Positions 5,137 through 12,795 of a stretch of DNA of 29,849 bases are shown one piece after another. The stretch's first letter is position 1. The number at the start of each line of letters is the position of its first letter. This DNA is from VBCK01 sp035511515. Its GTDB lineage: Bacteria; Pseudomonadota; Gammaproteobacteria; Burkholderiales; Burkholderiaceae_F. A program made the position numbers and the translations under genes. Where the stretch lies: contig DATKFG010000151.1 in NCBI GenBank assembly GCA_035511515.1, forward strand, positions 1-29,849. Reading direction: 5' to 3'. Under the pieces are notes generated by a model. It was not told the origin of the DNA and searched no databases. It saw only the letters and a list, made by a program, of their open reading frames with translations.

Positions 5137-7006
5137 GTTCGATCGGTTCGGCGAGTCGCGCCGTGCCATGAAGCTGCGAATGAATGCGTTCGGCAAGCTT
5201 ACGCGAGATGCCCTTCACCCCGGCGATGTCGTCGATCGAGGCGGCCATCAGACCTTTGAGCCCGCCGAAACGCGTCAGCAGCCGCTGGCGCCGCACCGGG
5301 CCGATGGCTTCCATCTCTTCGAGCTGCGAGACTTTGCGCGCGCGCGCGCGCCGCCCGCGCATGCCGGTGATCGCGAAGCGATGCGCCTCGTCGCGGATCT
5401 GCGCGATCAGCATCAGGGCCTGCGAGTCGCGACCCAGCACCAGAGGAGGCCGGCCGTCCGGGAACACCAGCGTTTCGAGGCCGACTTTGCGCTGCTCGCC
5501 CTTGGCCACGCCGACGAGGATCGAGGGATCCAGCCCCAGCTCGCCGAAGACCTGCCGCCCCACCTCGACCTGGCCCGCGCCGCCATCGATCAGCACCAGG
5601 TTGGGAACGGGTCCATCGCCGCGGGCGACCGCTTCGTAGCGGCGCGTCAGCGCCTGCCGCATCGCGCCGTAGTCGTCGCCCGGCTCGATGCCGTCGATAT
5701 TGAAGCGGCGGTACAGCGCCGGGCGCATCTGGTGCTCCTGGAAAACGACGCAGGATGCCTGGGTTGCCTCCCCCGCCGTGTGACTGACATCCAGGCATTC
5801 GATGCGCAGCGCCTCCGGATCGTCGATTTCCAGCCCGAGGGCCTCGATCAGAGCTCGCGTGCGCGACTGCTGGGAGCCGTGCTCGGCGATATGACGCGCC
5901 AGCGCCAGCGCGGCGTTGGCCTGCGCCATTTCGAGCCAGTGCCGGCGCTGGCCGCGCAGGCCGGCATCGCGCGGGCCGATGATCTGCACGCTCCGGTGGG
6001 GTTCGGACAGCGCGGGCACCAGCTCGGCCGCGTCCACGTCGGCTCCCACCAGCACCAGGTCCGGGCAGCGCTGCTCCACGTAATGCTGCGAAATGAAGGC
6101 CTCGATCAGGTCGGACGGGTCCGCCTCGGGCTGGCCCCCGACGGGGAAATACGCCCGGTCGCCCAGGTGACGGCCGCCCCGGATCATCGCCAGGTTCACG
6201 CAGGCGTGAGCTCCTTCGATCGCCGCCGCGATCACGTCGACGTCGCGGCCGCCCGACAGGCCGCTGATATCGACCGACTGCTGGTGCTGCACCCGCGCGA
6301 TGGCGGCCAGCCGGTCCCTGAGCTCGGCGGCCTCTTCGTAGCGCAGTTGCGCGGCCGCCTCGTTCATCCGCTGCTCCAGTTCGGCCACCACCTCGCCGCT
6401 GTCGCCATTGAGGAATCGCAGCGCGCGCTCGACATCCAGTGCGTATTTCTCCTCGCTGATCAGGCCGACGCACGGGCCACTGCAGCGCCCGATCGGGTGC
6501 AGCAGGCAGGGGCGCGAGCGGTGGCTGAAGACGTTGTCCTCGCAGGTGCGCAGGCGAAACGCCTTTTGTACCTGCTGAATGGTCTCCTTCACGGCCCAGG
6601 CGTTCGGATAGGGACCGAAGTAACGGGCGCGCCGGTCGATTGCGCCGCGGTAGTAGGACACGCGCGGGAAGGGGTGGTCGCTGAACTTCAGGTACGGATA
6701 CGACTTGTCGTCGCGGAACAGCACGTTGTAGCGCGGCGCCAGCGTCTTGATCAGGTTGTTTTCGAGCAGCAAGGCCTCGGCCTCGTTTCGGGTCACGGTG
6801 ATCTCGATCCTGGCCACCCGCTGCAGCATGTGCGCGGTGCGCGGACCCACGGTGCGCCCGAAATAGGACCCGACCCGCTGCTTAAGGTCGGCCGCCTTGC
6901 CCACGTACAGCACGGCGCCCCGTGCGTCGAGCATCCGGTACACCCCCGGCAGATGCGGAAGGGTTCCTATAAAGGACTTCGGGTCGAAGCGCGGCGGTTC
7001 CGTCAC
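5120..7006 (-). CDS. uvrC: Excinuclease ABC subunit C
   Basis: UvrC makes both incisions around DNA lesions in nucleotide excision repair. The GIY-YIG nuclease is at residues about 18-95 (LPGVYRMLDARGAVLYVGKA), a UVR motif for UvrB contact follows near 210-240 (RMNEAAAQLRYEEAAELRDR), then the RNase H-like 5' nuclease domain (LRIECLDVSHTAGE, PNLVLIDGGAGQ) and tandem helix-hairpin-helix at the C-terminus (FGGLKGLMAASIDDIAGVKG). I prefer GTG 7006 (MTEPPRFDPKSF, 628 residues). A TTG at 7027 in the same frame would add seven residues but overlaps the presumed efp promoter. It is divergent from efp and overlaps pgsA by 17 nt. Confidence 0.95.
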   Translation of the reverse strand: MTEPPRFDPKSFIGTLPHLPGVYRMLDARGAVLYVGKAADLKQRVGSYFGRTVGPRTAHMLQRVARIEITVTRNEAEALLLENNLIKTLAPRYNVLFRDDKSYPYLKFSDHPFPRVSYYRGAIDRRARYFGPYPNAWAVKETIQQVQKAFRLRTCEDNVFSHRSRPCLLHPIGRCSGPCVGLISEEKYALDVERALRFLNGDSGEVVAELEQRMNEAAAQLRYEEAAELRDRLAAIARVQHQQSVDISGLSGGRDVDVIAAAIEGAHACVNLAMIRGGRHLGDRAYFPVGGQPEADPSDLIEAFISQHYVEQRCPDLVLVGADVDAAELVPALSEPHRSVQIIGPRDAGLRGQRRHWLEMAQANAALALARHIAEHGSQQSRTRALIEALGLEIDDPEALRIECLDVSHTAGEATQASCVVFQEHQMRPALYRRFNIDGIEPGDDYGAMRQALTRRYEAVARGDGPVPNLVLIDGGAGQVEVGRQVFGELGLDPSILVGVAKGEQRKVGLETLVFPDGRPPLVLGRDSQALMLIAQIRDEAHRFAITGMRGRRARARKVSQLEEMEAIGPVRRQRLLTRFGGLKGLMAASIDDIAGVKGISRKLAERIHSQLHGTARLAEPIEHGEPT

Positions 7007-7027
7007 GGCCGGCTGCTGTGATCGCAA

Positions 7028-7033
7028 TATAAT
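7028..7033 (+). promoter_or_regulatory. Consensus -10 box, probable efp promoter
   Basis: TATAAT is a perfect -10 hexamer in the uvrC-efp divergent gap. No good -35 box lies 16-18 nt upstream. Initiation near 7040 would give an efp leader of about 108 nt. That leader contains the hairpin GGGGCG-GCA-CGCCCC at 7099-7113. Confidence 0.4.
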
Positions 7034-7147
7034 GAGCGGTTCTTCACCGCGGACGCCGGCTCATTGTAAGGCCCCGGGCGGTCCGTGCTTCTCCACCCGG
7101 GGCGGCACGCCCCGAAGCAATCCAAGAAACCGAGCAGGGAAACCGAA

Positions 7148-7714
7148 ATGACCAAGATCCTCGCGACCGAAATCCGCGCGGGCAATTTGCTCGAATGGGA
7201 CAAGCGACTGTGGCGCGTGCTGAAGTCCTACCACGTCCACGTGGGCGGACGGGGCGGCGCCTACATGCAGATCGAGATCAAGGACATCGAGTCCGGTCAG
7301 AAACGCAACGAGCGCGTTGCCACGGACGAGAAGGTCGAGCGGCCGGTCATCGATCAGCGCCAGATGACTTATTCGTATCAGGACGGTGACAGTTACGTGT
7401 TCATGGACAACGAAACCTACGAGCAATTGACGCTGCCGGCCGAGTCCCTGGAGGGCCAGACCGGCTACCTGCTGCCGAACCTGGAAGTGCAGATCAACTT
7501 CCACAACGGCCGCACGATCGGCGTGCAGCTGCCCACCAGCGTCGTGCTGGAGGTGGTCGAGACCGAACCGGGCATCCGCAATGCGACCGCCACCAACTCC
7601 TTCAAGCCGGCCAAGATGGAGACCGGGATCACGGTTAACGTTCCCGGCTTCATCAGCGCGGGCGAGAAGATCCGCGTCAGCACCGACAGCGGCTCGTACA
7701 TGGAGCGCGCCTGA
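7148..7714 (+). CDS. efp: Elongation factor P
   Basis: This 188-residue protein has the three-domain EF-P layout: KOW-like N domain 1-65, OB domain 66-130 and C-terminal OB domain 131-188 ending GEKIRVSTDSGSYMERA. EF-P relieves ribosome stalling at polyproline. The loop that carries the modified residue reads GGRGGAY, with Arg35 where E. coli has the lysylated Lys34 in PGKGQAF. The overall sequence (MTKILATEIRAGNLLEWDKR, ETEPGIRN) looks closer to alphaproteobacterial EF-P than to the usual betaproteobacterial form with SGRNAAVVK. That judgement comes from memory. The arginine rhamnosyltransferase EarP is not encoded nearby. ATG 7148 is chosen by homology and a preceding AGGGA. Confidence 0.95.
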   Translation: MTKILATEIRAGNLLEWDKRLWRVLKSYHVHVGGRGGAYMQIEIKDIESGQKRNERVATDEKVERPVIDQRQMTYSYQDGDSYVFMDNETYEQLTLPAESLEGQTGYLLPNLEVQINFHNGRTIGVQLPTSVVLEVVETEPGIRNATATNSFKPAKMETGITVNVPGFISAGEKIRVSTDSGSYMERA

Positions 7715-7755
7715 CGGCAGATCGACGCGACGATCCGGCCTGACCGGGGGCGTTG

Positions 7756-9609
7756 ATGCCTTCACCGGGCTCATTCGTGCTGCTGGAGGACCTGCTGGCC
7801 GGCGACCAGGCGCGCAGCCGCCGCTACCTGGGTGCGGCCGGCGCGGTGCAGTGTGCGCACACCGACGACCTGCCCGGCTTTTTCGGGCGCATCGAATCCT
7901 GGCGTCGCAGCGGGCTGCCGGTGGTGCTGCTGTTCGACTACGAGTTCGGCGAGCTGCTCGATCCAGCCGCCGGCCCGCTGGCCGGCGCGCGCGCCTACTG
8001 CGCGCAGGCGCTCGCCTTCGAGTCCGTCAGGGCCGCAACGACGCGCGACGTGGACGAGTGGATCGAGCGCGAGCTGGCCGCGCGGGGCACCCAGGCGGCG
8101 CCGGCCGGCGTGGCCGCCCTCGAACCGGACATCGACCGCGATCAGTACGAGCGCCGGTTCGAGCAGGTGCAGAATTTCATTCGCGACGGCCACACCTATC
8201 AGATCAACCTGACGTTTCCGCTGCACTTTCGCTGGTACGGCGATCCGCTCGCGCTGTACCGGCAGTTGCGCGGCCGCCAGAGGGTCTCCTATGCGGCTTT
8301 GATCGAGGGGGCCGACCGCACCGTCGTTTCGCTCTCGCCGGAGCTGTTCATCCGGCGACACGGCGACCTGATCCAGACGCGACCGATGAAGGGCACGCTG
8401 CCCCGGGGCCGCGACGTCGACGAAGATCGCCGCCTGGCCGAGCAGATGCGCGCCGATCCGAAGTCGCGCGCCGAGAACCTGATGATCGTCGACCTGCTGC
8501 GCAACGACCTCGGGAGGGTCTGCGAAGTCGGTTCGGTGCGGGTGCGAAGCCTCTTCGATGTGGAGACGTTCGATACCGTGCTGCAGATGACCTCGACCGT
8601 GCAAGGCCGCATCCCGCCGCAGGCCGGGCTGGAACAGATGCTGCGGGCCCTGTATCCGTGCGGTTCGGTCACCGGCGCTCCCAAGCACCGCAGCCGCCAG
8701 ATCATTGCGCAGCTGGAGCAGCGCCCCCGGGGCATTTACACCGGATCGATCGGGTACCTCGATCCCGATGGAACGCTGTGCCTGAACGTGGCGATTCGAA
8801 CCTTGGAACTGCAGCCCGACGGGCGCGGCCGGCTCGGAATCGGCGGTGGCGTGGTCGCCGATTCCACGCCGCAGGGCGAATGGAACGAATGCTTCGTCAA
8901 GGCCAGATTCCTGACCCGGAGCGACCCCGGATTCGAGCTGATCGAGACGATGCGGGCCGATCTGCCGGCGCCGGTCTCCCCGCCGGCCGCTTCGACGCCG
9001 CGGGACTTCGTCGCGCTGTGGGACGATCACCTTGGAAGGCTGCAAGCCTCGGCCGCCTACTTCGGCTTCCGGTTCGAGGCGGACGAGGTCGCCACGGCGC
9101 TGGTGCGGCAGCTGACGGCGCTGCCGGCCGGCGCCCACCGGGTCCGTCTGCTGCTGAACAAGGCGGGAGAAGTGCGCCTGTTCGCCGAGCCGCTGCAGAC
9201 CCTGCCGGACGTGCCTGCGGTCCGTATCGCCCAGACCACCGTGCGCTCCGACGCCTGGCATCAGGCGCACAAGACCAGCTACCGGCCGCAGTACGAGGAG
9301 GGGCTGCAGCAGGCGCTCTCCGAAGGGCTGTGGGACCTGCTGTTCCTGAACGAGCGCGGCGAGCTGGTCGAAGGCGCGCGCAGCTCCGTGTTCGTTCGCC
9401 TGGATGGTCGGCTGGTGACTCCGCCGCTGGATTCGGGCGCCCTGCCCGGTCTGATGCGGGCCCGGCTGCTGGCAGACCTGTCGCTGGAGGCGATCGAGCG
9501 GCCGATCCCGCGGGGCGAGTTGCAGCGGGCGCAGGCGCTGTACGCCTGCAACGCGGTCCGAGGGCTGTTTCAGGTACGGCTGACTCAGGCCGGGCCGGAC
9601 GCGAGCTGA
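7756..9609 (+). CDS. pabB: Fused aminodeoxychorismate synthase component I / aminodeoxychorismate lyase-like protein
   Basis: The 617-residue protein joins two steps of 4-aminobenzoate (folate) synthesis. Residues 1-385 are PabB: the PMKGTLPRG motif carries Lys212, the residue that separates PabB from anthranilate synthase, and LMIVDLLRNDLGRVCEVGSV, PCGSVTGAPK and GIGGGVVADSTP are conserved chorismate-binding segments. Residues about 390-615 are PabC-like (fold-type IV PLP enzyme), with HKTSYR carrying the likely PLP lysine Lys506 and LFLNERGELVEGARSSVFV. The glutaminase PabA is not in the window. The gene begins 41 nt after efp in the same direction and its last 25 nt overlap the convergent nagZ. 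A TTG one codon upstream (7753) is an alternative start. Confidence 0.92.
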   Translation: MPSPGSFVLLEDLLAGDQARSRRYLGAAGAVQCAHTDDLPGFFGRIESWRRSGLPVVLLFDYEFGELLDPAAGPLAGARAYCAQALAFESVRAATTRDVDEWIERELAARGTQAAPAGVAALEPDIDRDQYERRFEQVQNFIRDGHTYQINLTFPLHFRWYGDPLALYRQLRGRQRVSYAALIEGADRTVVSLSPELFIRRHGDLIQTRPMKGTLPRGRDVDEDRRLAEQMRADPKSRAENLMIVDLLRNDLGRVCEVGSVRVRSLFDVETFDTVLQMTSTVQGRIPPQAGLEQMLRALYPCGSVTGAPKHRSRQIIAQLEQRPRGIYTGSIGYLDPDGTLCLNVAIRTLELQPDGRGRLGIGGGVVADSTPQGEWNECFVKARFLTRSDPGFELIETMRADLPAPVSPPAASTPRDFVALWDDHLGRLQASAAYFGFRFEADEVATALVRQLTALPAGAHRVRLLLNKAGEVRLFAEPLQTLPDVPAVRIAQTTVRSDAWHQAHKTSYRPQYEEGLQQALSEGLWDLLFLNERGELVEGARSSVFVRLDGRLVTPPLDSGALPGLMRARLLADLSLEAIERPIPRGELQRAQALYACNAVRGLFQVRLTQAGPDAS

Positions 9610-10613
9610 TCCAGGTCGCGCAGCGCGGCCAGGTAGCCGTCGTTGCGCCGCCATTGCGCCGGGTCATCGCGCCACCCGACCGGGGCGATCCGTTCCAGGC
9701 GGCGAGCGAAGGTGGCGCCGGGCTGCCAGCGCAGCTCGGTGAGCAGCCGCTCGACACCCTCCGGGTCGTTGCACACGAGGATGAAATCACACCCGGCCTC
9801 CAGGGCCGCGGTGGCGCGTGCACCCATGTCGCCGGCGACGCCGGCACCTTCCATCGACAGATCGTCGCTGAAGACGGCGCCGGCAAACCCCAGATCGCCC
9901 CGCAGGATCTCGCCGATCCAGCGGCGTGAGAACCCGGCCGGCCGCGCGTCGACCTGCGGGTACACCACGTGCGCCGGCATCACCGAACTGAGCGACACGC
10001 CCAGCCAGCGATAGGGGGCTGCGTCCTGCGCCAGAATCGTCTGCAGCGGGCGCGGGTCCTGCGGTACCTCGTGGTGCGAGTCGGCGGCCGCCCAGCCGTG
10101 CCCGGGAAAGTGCTTGCCGCAGCTGGCCATGCCAGCCAGCGCGAACCCGTGCGTCAGATGGGCCGCCAGCATCGCCACCACGCGCGGGTCCGAGTGCAAA
10201 GCCCGGTCGCCGATCACGGCGCTGCGGCCCCAGGCCAGATCGAGCACCGGCGCGAAGGTCAGGTCCACGCCCCGGCTGCGCAGCTCGCTGGCGATCACGT
10301 GCCCGATCGAGGTCGCGGTCCGGCACGCTGCCAGCACATCGCGGTCCCACAGCGCGCCCAGCCGGGACATGGCCGGAATCGCGGAAAAGCCGTCGCGAAA
10401 CCGCTGCACCCGCCCTCCCTCGTGGTCCACGCAGATCCGCAGCGCGGGGTCCCGCAGCGAGCGGATCTCGGCGGCCAGCTCGCTGAGCTGCTGTGGCGAG
10501 GCGAAGTTGCGCGTGAACAGCAAAACCTGGCCCACCAGCGGATGGCGCAAGCGCCGCCGCTCCTGCGGCGTGAGCGACGTTCCTTGTAGATCGATGACCA
10601 GAGGGCCGAGCAC
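9585..10613 (-). CDS. nagZ: Beta-N-acetylhexosaminidase (GH3), peptidoglycan recycling
   Basis: NagZ removes N-acetylglucosamine from anhydro-muropeptides in the cytoplasm. The 342-residue sequence carries the GH3 motifs VDHEGGRVQRF (62-72), GKHFPGHGWAAADSHHEVP (about 166-184, including the family's catalytic Asp-His pair) and FSDDLSMEGA (248-257) with the nucleophile aspartate. I chose GTG 10613 (VLGPLVIDLQGTSL), 16 nt after the acpS stop. The longer frame upstream to 10697 runs through acpS and is not family-like. It is last in pdxJ-acpS-nagZ and overlaps pabB tail to tail by 25 nt with no visible terminator between them. Confidence 0.94.
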   Translation of the reverse strand: MLGPLVIDLQGTSLTPQERRRLRHPLVGQVLLFTRNFASPQQLSELAAEIRSLRDPALRICVDHEGGRVQRFRDGFSAIPAMSRLGALWDRDVLAACRTATSIGHVIASELRSRGVDLTFAPVLDLAWGRSAVIGDRALHSDPRVVAMLAAHLTHGFALAGMASCGKHFPGHGWAAADSHHEVPQDPRPLQTILAQDAAPYRWLGVSLSSVMPAHVVYPQVDARPAGFSRRWIGEILRGDLGFAGAVFSDDLSMEGAGVAGDMGARATAALEAGCDFILVCNDPEGVERLLTELRWQPGATFARRLERIAPVGWRDDPAQWRRNDGYLAALRDLDQLASGPA

Positions 10614-10629
10614 GCGTGGCGCCGATGCT

Positions 10630-11028
10630 TCAGCCGTCGACCGTCTCGGCGATCGCCTGCGCGACCGCGAGGTTGGCCAGATCGGCCACCGACACATGCA
10701 GCCGCAACCGTCGCTCGGCCAGGTAAGCGGCGAACCGTCCGTTGGCGACCGCGGAAGGCCGGCCGCCCGGCTCGTTGACGATTTCGACCGAGCGCCAGCT
10801 CATCGGCTGGCGCATGCCCAGGCCGACCGCCTTCGAGATGGCCTCCTTGGCCGCAAACCGCGTGGCCAGGAAGACCGTGCCGCGGTGCGGCCAGCGGCGC
10901 CGGCGCGCTTCGTACACGGCCAGCTCGCGCGGGCCCAGGATGCGCGAGACGAAGCGCTCTCCATGGCGCGCCAGCGCGCCGGCCACCCGTTCGATCTCGA
11001 TCACGTCCTGGCCGATTCCGAAGATCAC
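10630..11028 (-). CDS. acpS: Holo-[acyl-carrier-protein] synthase
   Basis: AcpS moves phosphopantetheine from CoA to the serine of ACP (here acpP, also in this window). The 132-residue protein starts IFGIGQDVIEIERV with the metal-binding Asp8 and contains FLATRFAAKEAISKAVG, with the second metal ligand Glu62. It starts at GTG 11028, which overlaps the pdxJ TGA (GTGA, 4 nt). This fixes the start and implies translational coupling. Gene order pdxJ-acpS-nagZ is common in beta- and gammaproteobacteria. Confidence 0.95.
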   Translation of the reverse strand: MIFGIGQDVIEIERVAGALARHGERFVSRILGPRELAVYEARRRRWPHRGTVFLATRFAAKEAISKAVGLGMRQPMSWRSVEIVNEPGGRPSAVANGRFAAYLAERRLRLHVSVADLANLAVAQAIAETVDG

Positions 11029-11783
11029 GCGAGCTCCCGCAGACTCGTCTCGGCGCGCCGGATCTCGGCCAGATACAGGCCGACCGTGCGCTGCAGCCCG
11101 AACTCGAGCGCGTCGGCCACGAGCGCGTGCCCGATCGACACCTCGAGCACGCCAGGCACTGCGCGCACAAACGCGCCCAGGTTGGCCCGATTCAGGTCGT
11201 GCCCGGCATTGATGCCCAGGCCGACCCGCAAAGCGGCGCCTGCGGCGTCCTGGTAGCGCTGCAGGCTCGCGGGCTGTTGCCCGGTCGAGAATGCGCGCGC
11301 GTACGGCTCGGTGTACAGCTCGACCCGATCGGCGCCCAGTTCGCGTGCCAGTTGCATCTGGCGCGCATCCGGATCCATGAACAGGCTCACACGGCAGCCG
11401 AGCGATCGGGCCTCGGCGATCAACGGGCGCAGCCGCTCGCCGTCCCGCTCCAGGTCCCAGCCATGGTCCGAGGTCGCAGCCCCGACGTCGTCCGGAACGA
11501 AGGTGCACTGGCTCGGCCGCACCGCCCGGACATGGTCCATCAACTGATGCAGTGGATTTCCCTCTATGTTCAATTCGACCGCGGGCCAGGACTTCAGCAG
11601 CGCTGCCAGATCCCGCACGTCCGACGGCCGGATGTGGCGTTCGTCGGGCCGGGGATGGACCGTGATGCCATCGGCACCGCCCTGCATCACAAGCACCGCG
11701 GCATGAACGGGACTCGGAATGTCCAGCGTGCGCGCGTTGCGCAGCAACGCGACCTTGTTCAGATTGACGCTCAGGCAAACCAC
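11025..11783 (-). CDS. pdxJ: Pyridoxine 5'-phosphate synthase
   Basis: PdxJ condenses 1-deoxyxylulose 5-phosphate with 3-amino-2-oxopropyl phosphate in vitamin B6 synthesis. The 252-residue TIM barrel has SVNLNKVALLRNAR at the N-terminus, TVHPRPDERHI (41-51), VELNIEGN (69-76), FVPDD and GLGINAGHDLN. I chose GTG 11783 because family members begin about four residues before SVNLNK. The frame upstream runs into the palindromic repeat. GAGGG, the Shine-Dalgarno candidate 7 nt before GTG, belongs to the end of that repeat. Coupled to acpS by a 4-nt overlap. Confidence 0.95.
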   Translation of the reverse strand: MVCLSVNLNKVALLRNARTLDIPSPVHAAVLVMQGGADGITVHPRPDERHIRPSDVRDLAALLKSWPAVELNIEGNPLHQLMDHVRAVRPSQCTFVPDDVGAATSDHGWDLERDGERLRPLIAEARSLGCRVSLFMDPDARQMQLARELGADRVELYTEPYARAFSTGQQPASLQRYQDAAGAALRVGLGINAGHDLNRANLGAFVRAVPGVLEVSIGHALVADALEFGLQRTVGLYLAEIRRAETSLRELA

Positions 11784-11790
11784 GAAACCA

Positions 11791-11997
11791 CCCTCACCCC
11801 CTCCCCTCTCCCGCTGCGCGGGCGAGGGGCGATCCTGCGTGCACATGTGAACGCGTTACGCACTTGCGGCGACCGATCGCCCCTCGCCCGCGCCTTCACA
11901 TTGGCTGGGGGAGCACGAGGGGGCCGGCCCAGCCCCCTTCGTTCTCTTCCTCCCTTCCTTTTCCGGCCGAAGGCCGGAAAAGGGGAGGGGGTGAGGG
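11791..11997. repeat. 207-bp palindromic element with 16-bp terminal inverted repeats (copy A)
   Basis: The ends are perfect inverted repeats: CCCTCACCCCCTCCCC at 11791-11806 and its complement at 11982-11997. Inside are three palindromes. The hairpin CCCCTC-T-CCCGC-TGC-GCGGG-C-GAGGGG lies at 11803-11829, and its right flank, 11817-11834, is complementary to 11876-11893. CGAGGGGGC pairs with GCCCCCTTCG near 11917-11942. A 12-bp stem CCTTTTCCGGCC closes a GAA loop at 11957-11983. No ORF is convincing. It fills the recO-pdxJ gap. Copies B and C share long identical blocks, so it is a dispersed repeat of MITE or REP type. Confidence 0.75.
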
Positions 11998-12018
11998 CGA
12001 CAGGGAACATGCGGCTCA

Positions 12019-12795
12019 TTACATCCCGCGCAGGTCCAGCAGCACGCGGCGCGCGTTCAGCGGCCTTCCTTCCAGATGGTAGCCGATCAGTCGTCGCAGC
12101 AAGGGCTGCGCCGCCGCGAGAATCGAAGGATCGGAAAGGTCGCGGCTGGCCAGCGCCATCACGGTCAGGCCCGGCAGGCGGTCGGGTTCAGCCGGATCCA
12201 GGCTGCGCAGCAGTCCCCGCTGCAGATCGACGCAATACCAGTGCCCGGCCTCGACCGGCTCGCCGTCGCTGCAGAAGCGAAATGACGGCGCCACCCCGAG
12301 ATCCTGCAGCAGATCGAGCTCGAAGCGGCGCAGGACCTGCTCGCGTCCGCCCTCCCGTGTCGCCAGCGCGGCCAGCGCCTGCACATACGAGCCGAACAAC
12401 CCTGGGTGCGCATCGGCGCGCGGCAGCAGGCGCACCAGCAGCTCGTTCAGATAGAACGCCGCCAGCAGGCCGTCGCCACGCAGCGGCGCCAGCCCGCCCT
12501 GCCATTCGGCCCGCACCAGCGTCTTCAACTCGGAGCGCCCCGACCAGGACAGCGCCAGTGGCGAAAACGGCATCAGGATGCCGCGGAATTGCGACGTGGG
12601 GCGTTTGGCGCCACGCGCCACCAGGGCCATCCGGCCGAAGTCGCGAGTCAGGGTTTCCACGATCAAACTGGTTTCGCGCCACGCGTAACTGTGCAGCACG
12701 AACCCGGGCTGGTGGTCCACCCGCGCATCGTTCGGGGGCGGCCGGCGGGACGGGGCGCGCCCGGACGGATCGACGGCGCCGCCAGCGTCGTTCAT
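12019..12795 (-). CDS. recO: DNA repair protein RecO
   Basis: RecO loads RecA on SSB-coated single-stranded DNA together with RecR. The 258-residue protein has the N-terminal OB fold (HQPGFVLHSYAWRETSLIVE then TLTRDFGRMALVARGAKRP, about 28-66) and a helical C-terminal domain (FYLNELLVRLLPRADAHPGL, FELDLLQDLG). The first 25 residues are a proline- and arginine-rich extension. The zinc cysteines seen in some RecO proteins are not obvious. ATG 12795 overlaps the era TGA (ATGA), which fixes the start. It ends 21 nt before copy A of the palindromic repeat. Confidence 0.93.
   Translation of the reverse strand: MNDAGGAVDPSGRAPSRRPPPNDARVDHQPGFVLHSYAWRETSLIVETLTRDFGRMALVARGAKRPTSQFRGILMPFSPLALSWSGRSELKTLVRAEWQGGLAPLRGDGLLAAFYLNELLVRLLPRADAHPGLFGSYVQALAALATREGGREQVLRRFELDLLQDLGVAPSFRFCSDGEPVEAGHWYCVDLQRGLLRSLDPAEPDRLPGLTVMALASRDLSDPSILAAAQPLLRRLIGYHLEGRPLNARRVLLDLRGM

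Noticed and set aside
5090..7021. Plus-strand open frame of 643 codons opposite uvrC
   Set aside because: It is the antisense shadow of uvrC, low-complexity and rich in Arg, Gln and His, as expected for GC-rich third-position bias.
7581..9929. Second long plus frame overlapping pabB
   Set aside because: It reads as Arg/Ala/Gly-rich nonsense while the other frame carries all PabB and PabC motifs.
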